From Cryptomeria japonica (taxonomy: Eukaryota > Streptophyta > Pinopsida > Cupressales > Cupressaceae): a stretch of 64,000 bases of DNA. Positions 44,915 through 55,655 of this stretch are shown piece by piece. Within the stretch, counting starts at the first letter, position 1, and each line of letters starts with the position of its first letter. The notes below the pieces were generated by a model. It was given only the letters and a program-made list of their open reading frames with translations, was not told where the DNA came from and made no database searches. Made by a program: the position numbers and the translations under genes. The stretch spans positions 555,297,136 to 555,361,135 of the forward strand of contig NC_081413.1 of NCBI RefSeq assembly GCF_030272615.1, given 5' to 3'.

Positions 44915-46533
44915 TATTTTCTAAATATTGTTGGAATGATTTCATGAAGAAGATGAAGTGGCAATGTCCTATGCCAAAAGACCTGAGAGATTGGTGAGTA
45001 ATTTGGGCAACTAATTAAAAGAAGGCACTGTTTGGCTACCTATGAGATGCTCCACCTTTGAGAATCATGTGAGAGATCTGGTTGCAATGGAATATGAGGA
45101 TATTTCAAGGCCTAGAAATGACAAAATTAAAGGTGAAAGCTAAAATTGAAGGGATAGTGGTGGAGCTAGTCACAATGGCAACAAGAAAATAGACATTGCG
45201 AAAGAGTGTTTTCACAAATTGGGATGATGAGATGACTAAATAATTTGAGGGCCTTGAGGTTCCCCTTGTTAATAGGGTAGAGAAGGTTAATATTCCAAGC
45301 AATCCGATGGATAAGGTCAAATGGATTGAGTCAGAGATTAGATGGATAAAAGTGAACTTCGATGGGGCCTCAAAAGGGAATATAGGGATAAGTGGGGCAA
45401 GATGTTTAGCTAGAGACCATGAGGGCAAAAATCTAAACAAGAACTTTGAACATCTAGGATTGATGACCAATAATGAAGCAAATTTAGAGCTAAGTTATTA
45501 GGACTTAAGTGTAGAAAATTGGGGTCAAACAAAATTCATATTGAAGGAGACTCCCTCATTACAACCAATGCAATTAGGCAAGACACAGTTCCAGATTGGA
45601 AACTGGAGAGATGGTTGAGGCCAATTAGGGAAATTGCTAATAGGCTTGAGGAGTTTAGAGTGTTGCATATTTATAGGGAAGGAAATCAAGAAGCAAATGT
45701 ACTTGCCAAGAAAGCGACTGAGGTGGAGATTAGGGTTGAGTGGGTGGTAGTGAAGTGGATAGAGTGTGGAGGAGTATGATGTCATATGTTCGGCCAATCA
45801 TTTACATCCATAGGTTGGTAAGGGCATGATATACAACTAAGTGTGATATGGGAGTTGGCACGATCGACTATTAATTGTGGAGGATGGATCAATCTATTAA
45901 GATTTATATGGCGACTAAAGTGGAGATTAGGCAATAACATGGGAGGCAGTGTGAAGGCCACTTGGGTTGAAAGGATGACCCTTCTAGGCCTCACTTGTGG
46001 GAAAGCACGGTAAGACACAAAGACGACACTAAAAAATTGGTAGACGTTCATCGAATGATGAAACACATGATTAAAAGGGTGGGAGAGTATTAAAAAGCAG
46101 ATGTGGCAATGGTTATTTGTATACACGATAGCTAAGGTCTAAATAGAGTTGGCGATGAATACACTTGGGTGTTTATGCTGCAAGAAGAGACAAATGTCTT
46201 TTTTGCACGACATCTGTAAGAATAGGTTAAAGCAATTCTTTTACACAGGGCATGGGATGGTAGTTCATGCCATCCAAAGGGTGTTGAGCGAGGAATTTCT
46301 ATAGATTGAACATTGATATAGGATCAAAATAGACATCATTGTGATGTTTGTGGTTTGCCTCATTGATGTAGGTGAAGAAAAGGAAATGGTGGGCATGTTG
46401 TGTAGGAATTTGGTTAAAAAATGCTATTTGGGAGAGCTTGATGATGTTATGGAGAATGTGGATGAAAGAAGAATGATCCTGCGACCCGTGGATTACTATG
46501 TGGTCCACCGAAGAGGGAGGAAGTAAAAAAAAT
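44915..46533 (+). pseudogene. LINE C-terminal region with RNase H-like domain and poly(A)
   Basis: The plus strand reads IFSKYCWNDFMKKMKWQC, NMRIFQGLEMTKLKVKAK, then (45307 on) WIKVNFDGASKGNIGISGA, LMTNNEANLELSY, after a stop IHIEGDSLITTNAIRQD, and HIYREGNQEANVLAKKA. This is the plant LINE RNase H (NFDGASKGN, EA, EGDS, EGNxxAD), where the last family Asp is Val. About 750 bases of 3' UTR lead to aagtaaaaaaaa at 46523-46533, a short poly(A). It may be the 3' part of the LINE pieces at 18356 and 34112. Confidence 0.82.
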
Positions 46534-46544
46534 CCCAATTTTAG

Positions 46545-48047
46545 AGTAGACACCTAAAAATGTCTCATTGATCATGTACTAATTATTCGTCTAATTGATT
46601 AAATAATTCTTTAATTATTTAATTAAGTTAATTAATCTTATTTTTCTAATTTCATATTTCTTCATCATCTTACTAATTCTTCTATTTTCAATTCTATCAT
46701 CATTTAATCATTTAAACCATTTTGTAATGTTAATTAATTATTAATTATTTAATTAATTCCGGTTAATTCCTCTATTTAAATATTCTTTATTATTTAAATA
46801 AATTCATTTTCAATTTCTATCTCTATTCAATTAATCATTAACCCTTTTCTAAATATTAATTAAATATTTATTATTTAATTAATTATGATTTTAATCCTTT
46901 AATTTAAATAATATTTATTATTTAATTAAAATCCATTTCTAAATAATTAAATAGTTTCTTTAAATTATTTAATTAACTAATTAATTCTTTGAATTTCATG
47001 ATTTCATCTAATTTCGTTTAATTTCATATTTCTTTTAATTTCATTTAATTACATTAATTCAAATTCTTCTATTTTTTCTATTTCATTTAATTTCATATTC
47101 TTCTAGTTTCATTAATTCTCCAAATTCTTCTAATTTAATTTAATTTAATTTCTAATTTCTCCTAATTTCAAATACATGTGCATGATTTCAAATATCAAAT
47201 TGAAAATCAAAGTCAAGTTCTAAATATATTCAAATAACAAATTGAATTTAAAATAAATTCAATATTTGAATTAAATCTCATGCAAAGATTAAATTGAAAA
47301 TCAAAGTCAAAGTGCAAGCACATGCTAAATTAATTAATTCAATCAATTAATTAATTAAATCATTATCTTTCCAATCTCTATTTCTATCTTCCACTTTGTT
47401 TTTTTTCTTCCAAAAAGCTTTCAATCAGTTAACTATTCCATCTATTTAATTGATCATTTCAATTAATTGATTAATTGCATCATTTCTTTAATTCTCTCCA
47501 ATTATTCTTTTTCTATATTCTAGTTAGCTTTTTCTAAATAAAACTTTCTTTGTCATTTCTCAATTATCCTCCAATCACCCTTTTTCTTTCAATCGGATTT
47601 ATTCTCAATCATTTAACTCAATTTATCTATTCAATCTATTATGTTTCACCTCCAATTAGCAGTTCAACTATCAATCAGCATGTGAGCTCACCTGAGTTCC
47701 ACCTCTTGATCAATCTATTCCACCTCTCATTCAATTCTCTCCAATAATCTATAAATTGAGCATTCAATTCCTCACAATTTATCTGAATCACGAACTTTGA
47801 ATCTTTGTGTCATTTGCAGGTTGCTAGTGCAATATCTAAGAGCCACCATACCATAAAGAGGAGAAGAGCAATGGAAGCTATATGCAGTCTTAGAATAGGG
47901 GATTTTGATTGATAAACTTTATATTCCTATTTCTTGCTTGTTTTGCATTATTCCATTGTTTGTTTGTTTGAATTCCAATTAGGATAGGGATTCATGATTT
48001 CTCTTTCATTCCCAGTTGATTTGATTGATGAATTTTAGCATATGACA
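46545..48047 (+). repeat. Gypsy E 5' LTR
   Basis: The right edge is firm: catatgaca is followed at once by a primer-binding site. The left edge is inferred from agtagacacc at 46545, one base from the TGTAGACA start of the related solo LTR, directly after the LINE poly(A). The first 900 bases are dominated by ttaattaa/atttaatt words. No matching 3' LTR is in the window. Confidence 0.65.
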
Positions 48048-48069
48048 TTTTGGTGAACCCAACGTGAAC
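48048..48069 (+). other. Gypsy E primer-binding site
   Basis: ttt followed by TGGTGAACCCAACGTGAAC, right after the LTR. It differs from the site of element C at two positions. Confidence 0.8.
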
Positions 48070-50084
48070 TAACAACAATTTAACCTTCTTTTTCTTCTGT
48101 GTGACTTTGCAGATCGTATAGAATTTTATTTTATTTTTTGCAGGTTTGTACGGATTGCAAAACACATTCCAAATCATGCAATCACGTTTACATCATCATG
48201 CAATCACATAGACAGGCTCACACAATCGATCACATAGGGTCATGCATTCGTGCGGACCCCATCACGCAAAAGCCTTTACTCTATCACACATTCACTCATA
48301 TACTATTACACATTTGTCAGGGTTATTTTTGTGTCTGTTTATTTGTTATTTCTTGTTTCCTTCTGTTTGTTTTATTAAATTCTGTATAAAATTGGGTAAA
48401 TCTGAATATGGTTTACATTTATTGCATGCTTAATTATGATATTTTATGGTACGTAAGGTACAATTCAAAATTTTAGGTAATAGGAGGACGAAGGAACAAA
48501 GAAGATGATCTAGACGCTATCAACAAATCCTAAAGGTAGAAAAGAAGATACGAGATCTAGACGATCAACCAACCATCAACAAATACAACAACCTAGTTCT
48601 CTCGTATAGAGTAAAATATGATTTGCTTAACATAGAGTGGATGATGAGAGATCTTGCTAGGACATCAAAATCTATTTTGTAGGTTCTAGATTAGAATTAG
48701 CTTTCTTTTTTATTTTTTGTTTGGTTTGTCTGTGTATCATGCAATCGCTCTATTAGGATCATGCAATCTCTCTATCAAAATTACGCAATTTGTCTGTCAG
48801 ATTTATGTAATCGGTCATACAATATCACACAATCGATCATGTATCATTACACATTCATGTTTTTCATAGTTTAGTTTTTTGTTTTATGTGGATTTCATTG
48901 GGTTACTAATTATCTATTTGCAGCATGTGGTGAATTTATAGAGAGGATTTGATTATTACTAAATAATAAACACTCATGCTCTTACACTTCAGTTTTGAGC
49001 TTAAAATCAACCTGGTTAAAATGGACATGCATGTTATCGCACTTCAGTTTTGGGCTTAAAATAAACAATGGTTAAAATTGACATGCATGCATTCATATTT
49101 TAGTTTGGTGTTTTAAAATTGACATGCACATGTGTATCTCACACCTAAATCTGGGTTTTAAAATGAGTGTGAATTAGGCTGCTCAATAGAGTAAATCACA
49201 TTTAATTTGTTTTAAGGGAAATAACTTTTATTGTGTTTGGGGTGGACCTATTGTTGCATCAACTACCTTTCCACCTACCTTCGGGGTCTTGGGAGAAAGG
49301 GAGAAGGTGATAACAACACCCAAAAATTTTCATTTTAGTAGTGAGGGGTATCTTTGACTGGGGATTTCATCACCCCACAAAGGTACTTCGAATTGGGATG
49401 CGTTGGGGATATCATCTCTCCTAGCGTACTCTCGAGCGGGTTTTTCGAGCCGCTATATAAATATACTGGTTAGACAGCTAGAGTGTTGAGTGAATTCGAC
49501 ATATGTGGGGGCCTTCCCTACAATGATAAGCTCAACTAAAGTCTTAAATGGCTTTCTCTAAGAATCCATCGTTGAATCAAAACCACTCAAAATTTTACAA
49601 TAAGAACCAACTTAGTAGCCCAAATCCTACATTCAGTGATTCTGGGAGTGCGGATCGTACCCCATAGATACCCTTCTTGTACCTTGAATTATGATATATA
49701 AATCCCTTGGTGATAAGGTCTTCAGATCTTTGGGGTAAGAGAGACTGGCATGCCCAAGAAGTGTGTACCGTGGAGTGGAGCTAGTGCTACTAGACTCTCT
49801 ATCTGTTCATTTTGTTTCGGTATTTTATTGTAAGGGCCTTATTTGAATGGTTTCCACTTTCTAGCCTAAGATTTTATTTTGTGCTTTTATATGTATCATT
49901 GTACCAGACTAGTATTGAGTCATTATTTGGGCTATTTCAAGCCCTATCTTACATATCTCTGAAATCTTAGAGTTGGTCAGAACATAGTTCAATTGGCTAT
50001 ACCTATCTTCAAACAACTATTCTCAGATTTGAAAAACAACAAACTTTTCCTACACACAAAATTACTGGAAACAAAGTTCATCTT
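48070..50084 (+). other. Gypsy E leader, first part
   Basis: Non-coding. Contains scattered tcatgcaatc/atcacacaatcgatc words (48170-48310 and 48735-48860). Imperfect repeats of a cacttcagttttgxgcttaaaa ... gacatgcatg unit start at about 48983, 49040 and, more diverged, 49088. A longer leader than in most gypsy elements. Confidence 0.55.
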
Positions 50085-50089
50085 GAAAC

Positions 50090-51137
50090 TGTTAGGACTT
50101 GGAGGCAACTGAGAGGGGGGGGGGGGGTGAATCAGTTGTCTATTTCAACCCAAATATAACTTAACCAAACTTAGTGTATAATACGGGTAAACCAAACTTA
50201 ATGTCGGTAGATAGATTAACAGTTAATAACAGTGCCAGTAAAGTTTAATGCATGGAACAGAAAGACAAATAACATCCACAACACATATCACATATATTTG
50301 TATGTGGAAACCCTGTAAGGGGAAAAACCATGGTGGGAAACCTTACCCACAATCAGATGATACTACTGTAGATAGTATATGTGTACAAATGGCGTCTGCA
50401 CATGTAGAAAGGCCAACTTCCTAGAGCTCACTACTCAATCACAAAATGGGAGTCACACTGACTACAATTGGGTGGTTAAATCCAATGATAATGTACTGCT
50501 CAAAATAACATCTTCATATGTTGGATTCAGTACCAGTTAAGCTCTGATTGTCTTCTTCAACCTTCCTTGAATGATGTCTGTGTGAATAGCTCTGCTTATA
50601 TTCACATATACCGAATTACAATCCTCTACCACTTCTTCCTTACTTACATTCAATCTCAATAATGAGATCTTACATATATACCAAAACCTAAGACCAAATG
50701 TGTAGGTCGACCCACTAAGAATATTACAATTGAATCAATTATAAATGAATCAATATGCGATGCATGATGTTGGCTCAATGCATTTACAATAATAACAAAT
50801 CATCTCCATAATGTGTCATGCTGATCTGGAATAGATAATGCTTGCTGGTCCATAACCTAGACCTATTTACTGGTAACAACAAATATGCAAACTCGATTAG
50901 ACCAATAACCAAATCACCAAAACCAAGTGTCCAAACAATGTCTTCGACATAACCAACTAATCTCTAGATGATAACAGATCATCCTCAGTGCCGGTGAACA
51001 ATATAACTTGTTGGTGAACCAGATACCGGTGATTGTGCATAAGTCACTAAACATGTCGGTGAACATAACCAAGGATAAGTGTTGACAAGTGTTGACATCA
51101 ATGACAAAACCAGTGCAACATATCCATAATACCAACA
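50090..51137 (-). mobile_element. Solo LTR of the copia D family in gypsy E
   Basis: 1048 bp, plus-strand edges TGTTAGGACTTGG and ATACCAACA, flanked by GAAAC at 50085-50089 and 51138-51142. It matches the D LTR along its length (gtggaaaccctgtaagggga, aaaccttacccacaatcaga and others). G13 tract at 50115-50127. No internal region. Confidence 0.92.
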
Positions 51138-51198
51138 GAAACGTCAGACAGTCCTGCAAACTCAAAATTTTACATACTTGTGACCATAGGCAGTCCTT

Positions 51199-51400
51199 GC
51201 ATAGTCCTCATTTACATCCTTATTATCGTCCTTAGTCCTTGCATAGTCCTCATTTACGTACTTATTATCATCCTTAGAAGTTGCATAGTCTTCATTTACG
51301 TCCTTATTATCATCCTTAGAAGTTGCATAATCCTCATTTACGTCCTTATTATCATCCTTAGAAGCTCCATAAGTCCTCATTTACGTCCTTATTACTGTCC
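51199..51400. repeat. 42-bp minisatellite, about five copies
   Basis: Units start at 51199, 51241, 51283, 51325 and about 51367, each with a gcatagtcctcatttacgtc core and cttattatcatccttag. The unit length is a multiple of three, so antisense frames look like a repetitive protein (SKDDNKDVNEDYAT), but no coding context supports translation. Confidence 0.88.
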
Positions 51401-51819
51401 TCTTATACATCCTTAGATTTAGTCCTTGTCTAGACCTCATATACATCTATCTTAGTCTGTCATCATTTGCATAATCATCCTAGAAATTCATAGCATGTGT
51501 CTTAATGGGTATCCTAGGTGATGGTTTTCTCCCCTTCGAGCAACCTAACCTAGTGCCAAACAACGGTCAATGAGAGGTCATTGACAGTTTAGGTAACTTG
51601 GTCTAACAATTAAAGAGAAACACACCTCATTATATAGGAGTTGAGTACGAGATAAATAAAGAGTATAAATTTATTATAAAATTGACAGAGAAATTGTTGT
51701 AGAACTTCTAAGAGAAGAGCTTGAAAAACTTGCGTTGCAAAAATCTTGAAATACTCAACAAGTCTCACGTCGAAATCCTCAATAGAGAGTCTCATCTAGT
51801 GTTGCATATTCCATATTTA

Positions 51820-51951
51820 GGTCTAGAGTCTTGCATTATTATCATTTTTCATTAGGTCCTAAACAATCCTCATATAGAAGTATTAGGTCTAGAGTCTTGC
51901 ATTATTGTCATTTTGCATTAGGTTCTAAACCATCCTCATATAGAAGTCTTA
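51820..51951. repeat. Two-copy tandem duplication, 66-bp period
   Basis: ggtctagagtcttgcattat at 51820 recurs at 51886, with the following cattaggtyctaaacxatcc and tcatatagaagt shared. Confidence 0.85.
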
Positions 51952-52157
51952 AATTCCTGTCACAAGGTCACAAAAGGAAAAAAGTAAGATGGACCCAAAC
52001 AACGACCTGTCGGTAAATCCAACTTGGAAGATGGATATATCAAATAGTCAACATTTAAATTCTTAGGCAATGTCCATAATACATGAACTACAACAAAATT
52101 TAACACGTGAAGAGATTGAGTCAGCTCAATAGGACCCACATGTCCTTATGATCTTAG

Positions 52158-53502
52158 ATGCTCTTATACATAATAATAGGGACAAATATCTCTCGTTGTT
52201 ATTACAAAATGGGGCCAAATGAAGATTTTGATATCACAACAATCTTACCACTAGGAAATACTTTAGGTCCAAATAGCAGTCAAATATCACATGTGACACA
52301 AATGCAAGCAGTGACCTCAAGTTTTCCTCAAAATGCACCAATATCATCTATACAAATAAATGTCATTTCAAATGCGAATTCCCAATTAAGTGCATCATCC
52401 TCAACAATAAATGTTAGCGCATCAACACAAGCTATATTGATAATGTCAAGTGTCTCAGCACCTATTCAAACACAAATTCTTCATACAACAAGTGTGACTC
52501 AACCTCTAGTTTCCTATTCTATAGGATCTTCATACAGTCATCAAAATACAAATCTAGTTTCCACTAATACAATGAGTACAACCCAGTCAAACATGGGTTC
52601 ACATATCGCTTATTTCATAGTACCTAGTGGAACCCATAACACACAGAATTATAATTATGGTACCTTTCAACAACCTCCTAGTTATACTACCATGAATCCT
52701 TTTGTAGGAAATATACATGAGCAAAGTGTACCCCTAACTCAAACAGATATTTTGTCCTAACAAGTATAGAACCTACAACAATAGATGACAACTATACAAA
52801 CCGATAATGATCAACCAAGGTCACAAAACTCATCGTACTAAAGGTCACAAAACTATAACTTGCTATAAATTGAAATCCTTAATCCAAGACATGATCAACC
52901 AAGGTGGCATCACGACTGATACCAAAAAAAATTCAACAAACATGAATCATACCATCTTTAAGGATCCATTTGTCAAACATGATAAAGGGAAGGCATCTAC
53001 ATCGGGAACACATGACAACATAGCTAACTACACAAAAGTCTCATACAACTATATTATTCATGCCATTAGCTCAAGAGATGTACTAAATGATGAATCACAA
53101 GAAGCACTCGATAATGATGAGCAATATCAAGAGACTTACAATGATGATAACCAGATTTGCATGCTGTCAGAAGTACCGAAATATGATGAAGACAAGAATC
53201 ACTGTCTTATGGACTAGGGGCATGAAGAACCATTTCATTTGGGATGGTTTGAAGATGAACTTATAGCACATATAATAGATGTCAGACTTGCACATGATGA
53301 CTATAGGAAGGGATATAAAATAATCCTTGATAACACAACATATGTTACAAACAATTCCTTCACAAGAGATGATATAGTGGCTACAATCACGATAACTCCT
53401 AGAGATAGAGACTATGCAGTAGTTACTTGTAGATCAAAAGTAACTTTACAAGGAGTACCATCAAACCCACCAACAACGGTAGGGAGCTATAATGTTTTTT
53501 AA
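52158..53502 (+). pseudogene. Gypsy E gag remnant lacking the capsid core
   Basis: The open block 52158-52760 encodes a Ser/Thr/Gln-rich N-terminal region (PIQTQILHTTSVTQPLVSYS). After stops, 52807-53217 shows TKGHKTITCYKLKSLIQDMI, corresponding to the zinc-knuckle zone of element C Gag (PGHDTEKCFALKGKIQDLI). The capsid core that lies between these in element C is missing. 53239-53502 continues as the Gag-protease linker (GWFEDELIAHIIDVRLAHDD). Confidence 0.7.
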
Positions 53503-54500
53503 CAACTCAAGAAAACCCCGACACAGATATTACTCTTTGAACTATTGCATACATCACCAACTCATAAAGCTATCCTGGACAAAGAACTTCAATATTTAGT
53601 AGTGGACAGAGATATAAATGAAAATGCCTTCCAATCAATGGTGGGCAATCTGGCATAGGGTACCCGTATTGCATTCATAGAACAGGATATTTGCAGTGAT
53701 AGAATTCTCCATAATGACCCGCTACATCTAGAATCTTACATACATAAGAGAATAATTAGAATGGTACTTATAGATGGAGGATCCGGTCTTAGTATTTGTA
53801 CATTAAAGCTGGTTAAGACATTGGGATATTTTGAGCTTCACATTGATCCTTCAAAAAGAATAAACATCAAAGCATATGATGATGAAGAATGTCCTTCAAA
53901 AGGTACAGTTATGCTACTAGTGCAAGTAAGACCTATAACAACAAAGGTTAATTTCCAAGTGTTGGACATCAAACTAGGGTACAACATGTTATTGGACCGC
54001 CCATGGATTCATACCATGCAAGTTGTACCATCAACATTTCATCAATGTGTTAAATTCCCATATAATGGCATTGAAATCACCATAAAGGGTGATCCAAATC
54101 CATTCCAACATTGTAATAACTTAAATGTAAATGTAGATAACCAGGTACCCAATAATCAAGCAACACCCCTCACTACACAAATGGAGTCATTAACAATCAC
54201 ATAAATATAGAATAATGAGCCTACAACATATTCTTTATAGATTAAAGATATTGGTTGTGGGGAATATTCTATTTCAAGTACCTCAAATGGAAAACAATCA
54301 TCTCTTTCTCCTAGGTCTTTTGGGAAACCTCAAAACACAATAATGAAACAAGACAAAGGGAAAGAAATAGTCAGATGCTCAGATTCATGCTCTTTCATTA
54401 GGTGGGGGGATTTACAAGAAGAACCTCTGAATGAATATGTCAATCACTGGATATACAAAGAGGATGACATGACAATACCTATGTTACCTTTAGGTTAGTA
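53503..54500 (+). pseudogene. Gypsy E aspartic protease
   Basis: The open block 53761-54204 begins MVLIDGGSGLSICTLKLVKT (family LIDGGSxLN, catalytic Asp present), then INIKAYDDEECPSKGTVMLL, NFQVLDIKLGYNMLLDRPWI and HQCVKFPYNGIEITIKG. This is the complete protease fold of a plant Tat-type gypsy element. It is open internally but cut off by stops on both sides. Confidence 0.85.
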
Positions 54501-54507
54501 TGGCAAC

Positions 54508-54720
54508 AGATTCAAGATGCTACAAAAACATGGGTACAATGGTACCACAGGCTTGGGATTACAAAAGCAAGGAAGATTAGAACCTATTGTACCAAATAAA
54601 AATCTAAAGAACCAAGGGTTAGGATATAAAAATGTACCAAATATAACAGAAGCAAGACAATGCACACTAGATATACTGAATAGACCAAGGCTACCGTCAG
54701 AGTACATATCTCAAAGTTAG
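54508..54720 (+). pseudogene. Gypsy E G-patch domain
   Basis: Between protease and RT the frame reads MLQKHGYNGTTGLGLQKQGR followed by LEPI and NQGLGYKNV. This fits the G-patch consensus (LxxxGYxxxxGLGxxxxGxxxPI...GLGY). G-patches bind RNA or RNA helicases and also occur next to retroviral proteases. The block is open for 67 codons. Confidence 0.8.
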
Positions 54721-55655
54721 TTGTCAACATGAGTATTTTCCTCTTCATCTCAGACAAGAAATAAAGTACCAACATCACCTAGTATAGAATCAGATGGTGA
54801 CGATATGAGACAACTTCTACAAGAACCTAGAACTGATTCACCCAACAATACAACATCTAAAACATCTGCATAAAAAAATATGGTAACAAACATAGGCTCA
54901 ACACCAATAAGTGAGCCTAATCCTTGGTCTTTGTCAATACTTTTTCCAAGGGAAACAACTCAAGCTCCACCCAATGAATCAAATGAAGAAAGACTACAAT
55001 GACTTATACCAGGTTTAAGAAGAGTGATCCCCATACAAAGGAGGCTCGCAAATCTACAACAAAATCAGATGCAAGAACAAGAGGAGATAAGTGATACAAC
55101 CTCAAAAGCTAAAACATATATAGAAAGTGAGATAGATTCTCACAACTATGAATTCCTATCTGATCATGATTCCATCCCACAAACAATTGACATGATAGAG
55201 TATCACAAATCACCTATAGATGATGAAAATATATCCGGTCACTCAAATACCTAGGTATGCATGTTATCATAATCTATTACAACAGAAGGGAGTGATGAAT
55301 TACCCCTTGTACACTCAAATTTGATTGATTGTGGATGAGAAGGAAAACCAACTCTAGATTGGTTTGAGAATGATGAAGCTATTGCAGAATTCCTTTGGTG
55401 TCAGACAATGGTTTCTGCAAGGTGATCACAAGGCAAGATTTGTTGTAGACCTAGATAGAAAATTATACTTTGGAGAGGCAAGTGCCTCTGTGATAGAAGA
55501 TATGGATCAAAGTGATCACAATGGCAAGAGTGAGTTAGACAACCTCCCTATTGAAAAAGAGAATTCAACAATACTCATGGAAGAAACTGAAGAAGTCAAT
55601 AGAGCAGAAGGAGAATTTGTACAGAATATCCACTTAGAAAAATCATTGAACTAGG
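54721..55655 (+). pseudogene. Gypsy E protease-RT spacer
   Basis: Acidic, low-complexity sequence in several open pieces (55024-55254 and 55364-55654: for example EENSTILMEETEEVNRAEGE-like). It links the G-patch to RT; no domain recognised. Confidence 0.55.

Noticed and set aside
45105-46126. Minus-strand frames opposite the LINE RNase H region
   Set aside because: The plus strand carries clear RNase H motifs; the minus frames have none.
51199-51400. CRISPR-like array
   Set aside because: Contiguous tandem units without unique spacers, in a plant nuclear context.
51162-51416. Repetitive protein made of SKDDNKDVNEDYAT units
   Set aside because: A 42-bp minisatellite stays open in several frames by arithmetic; no coding context in the gypsy leader.
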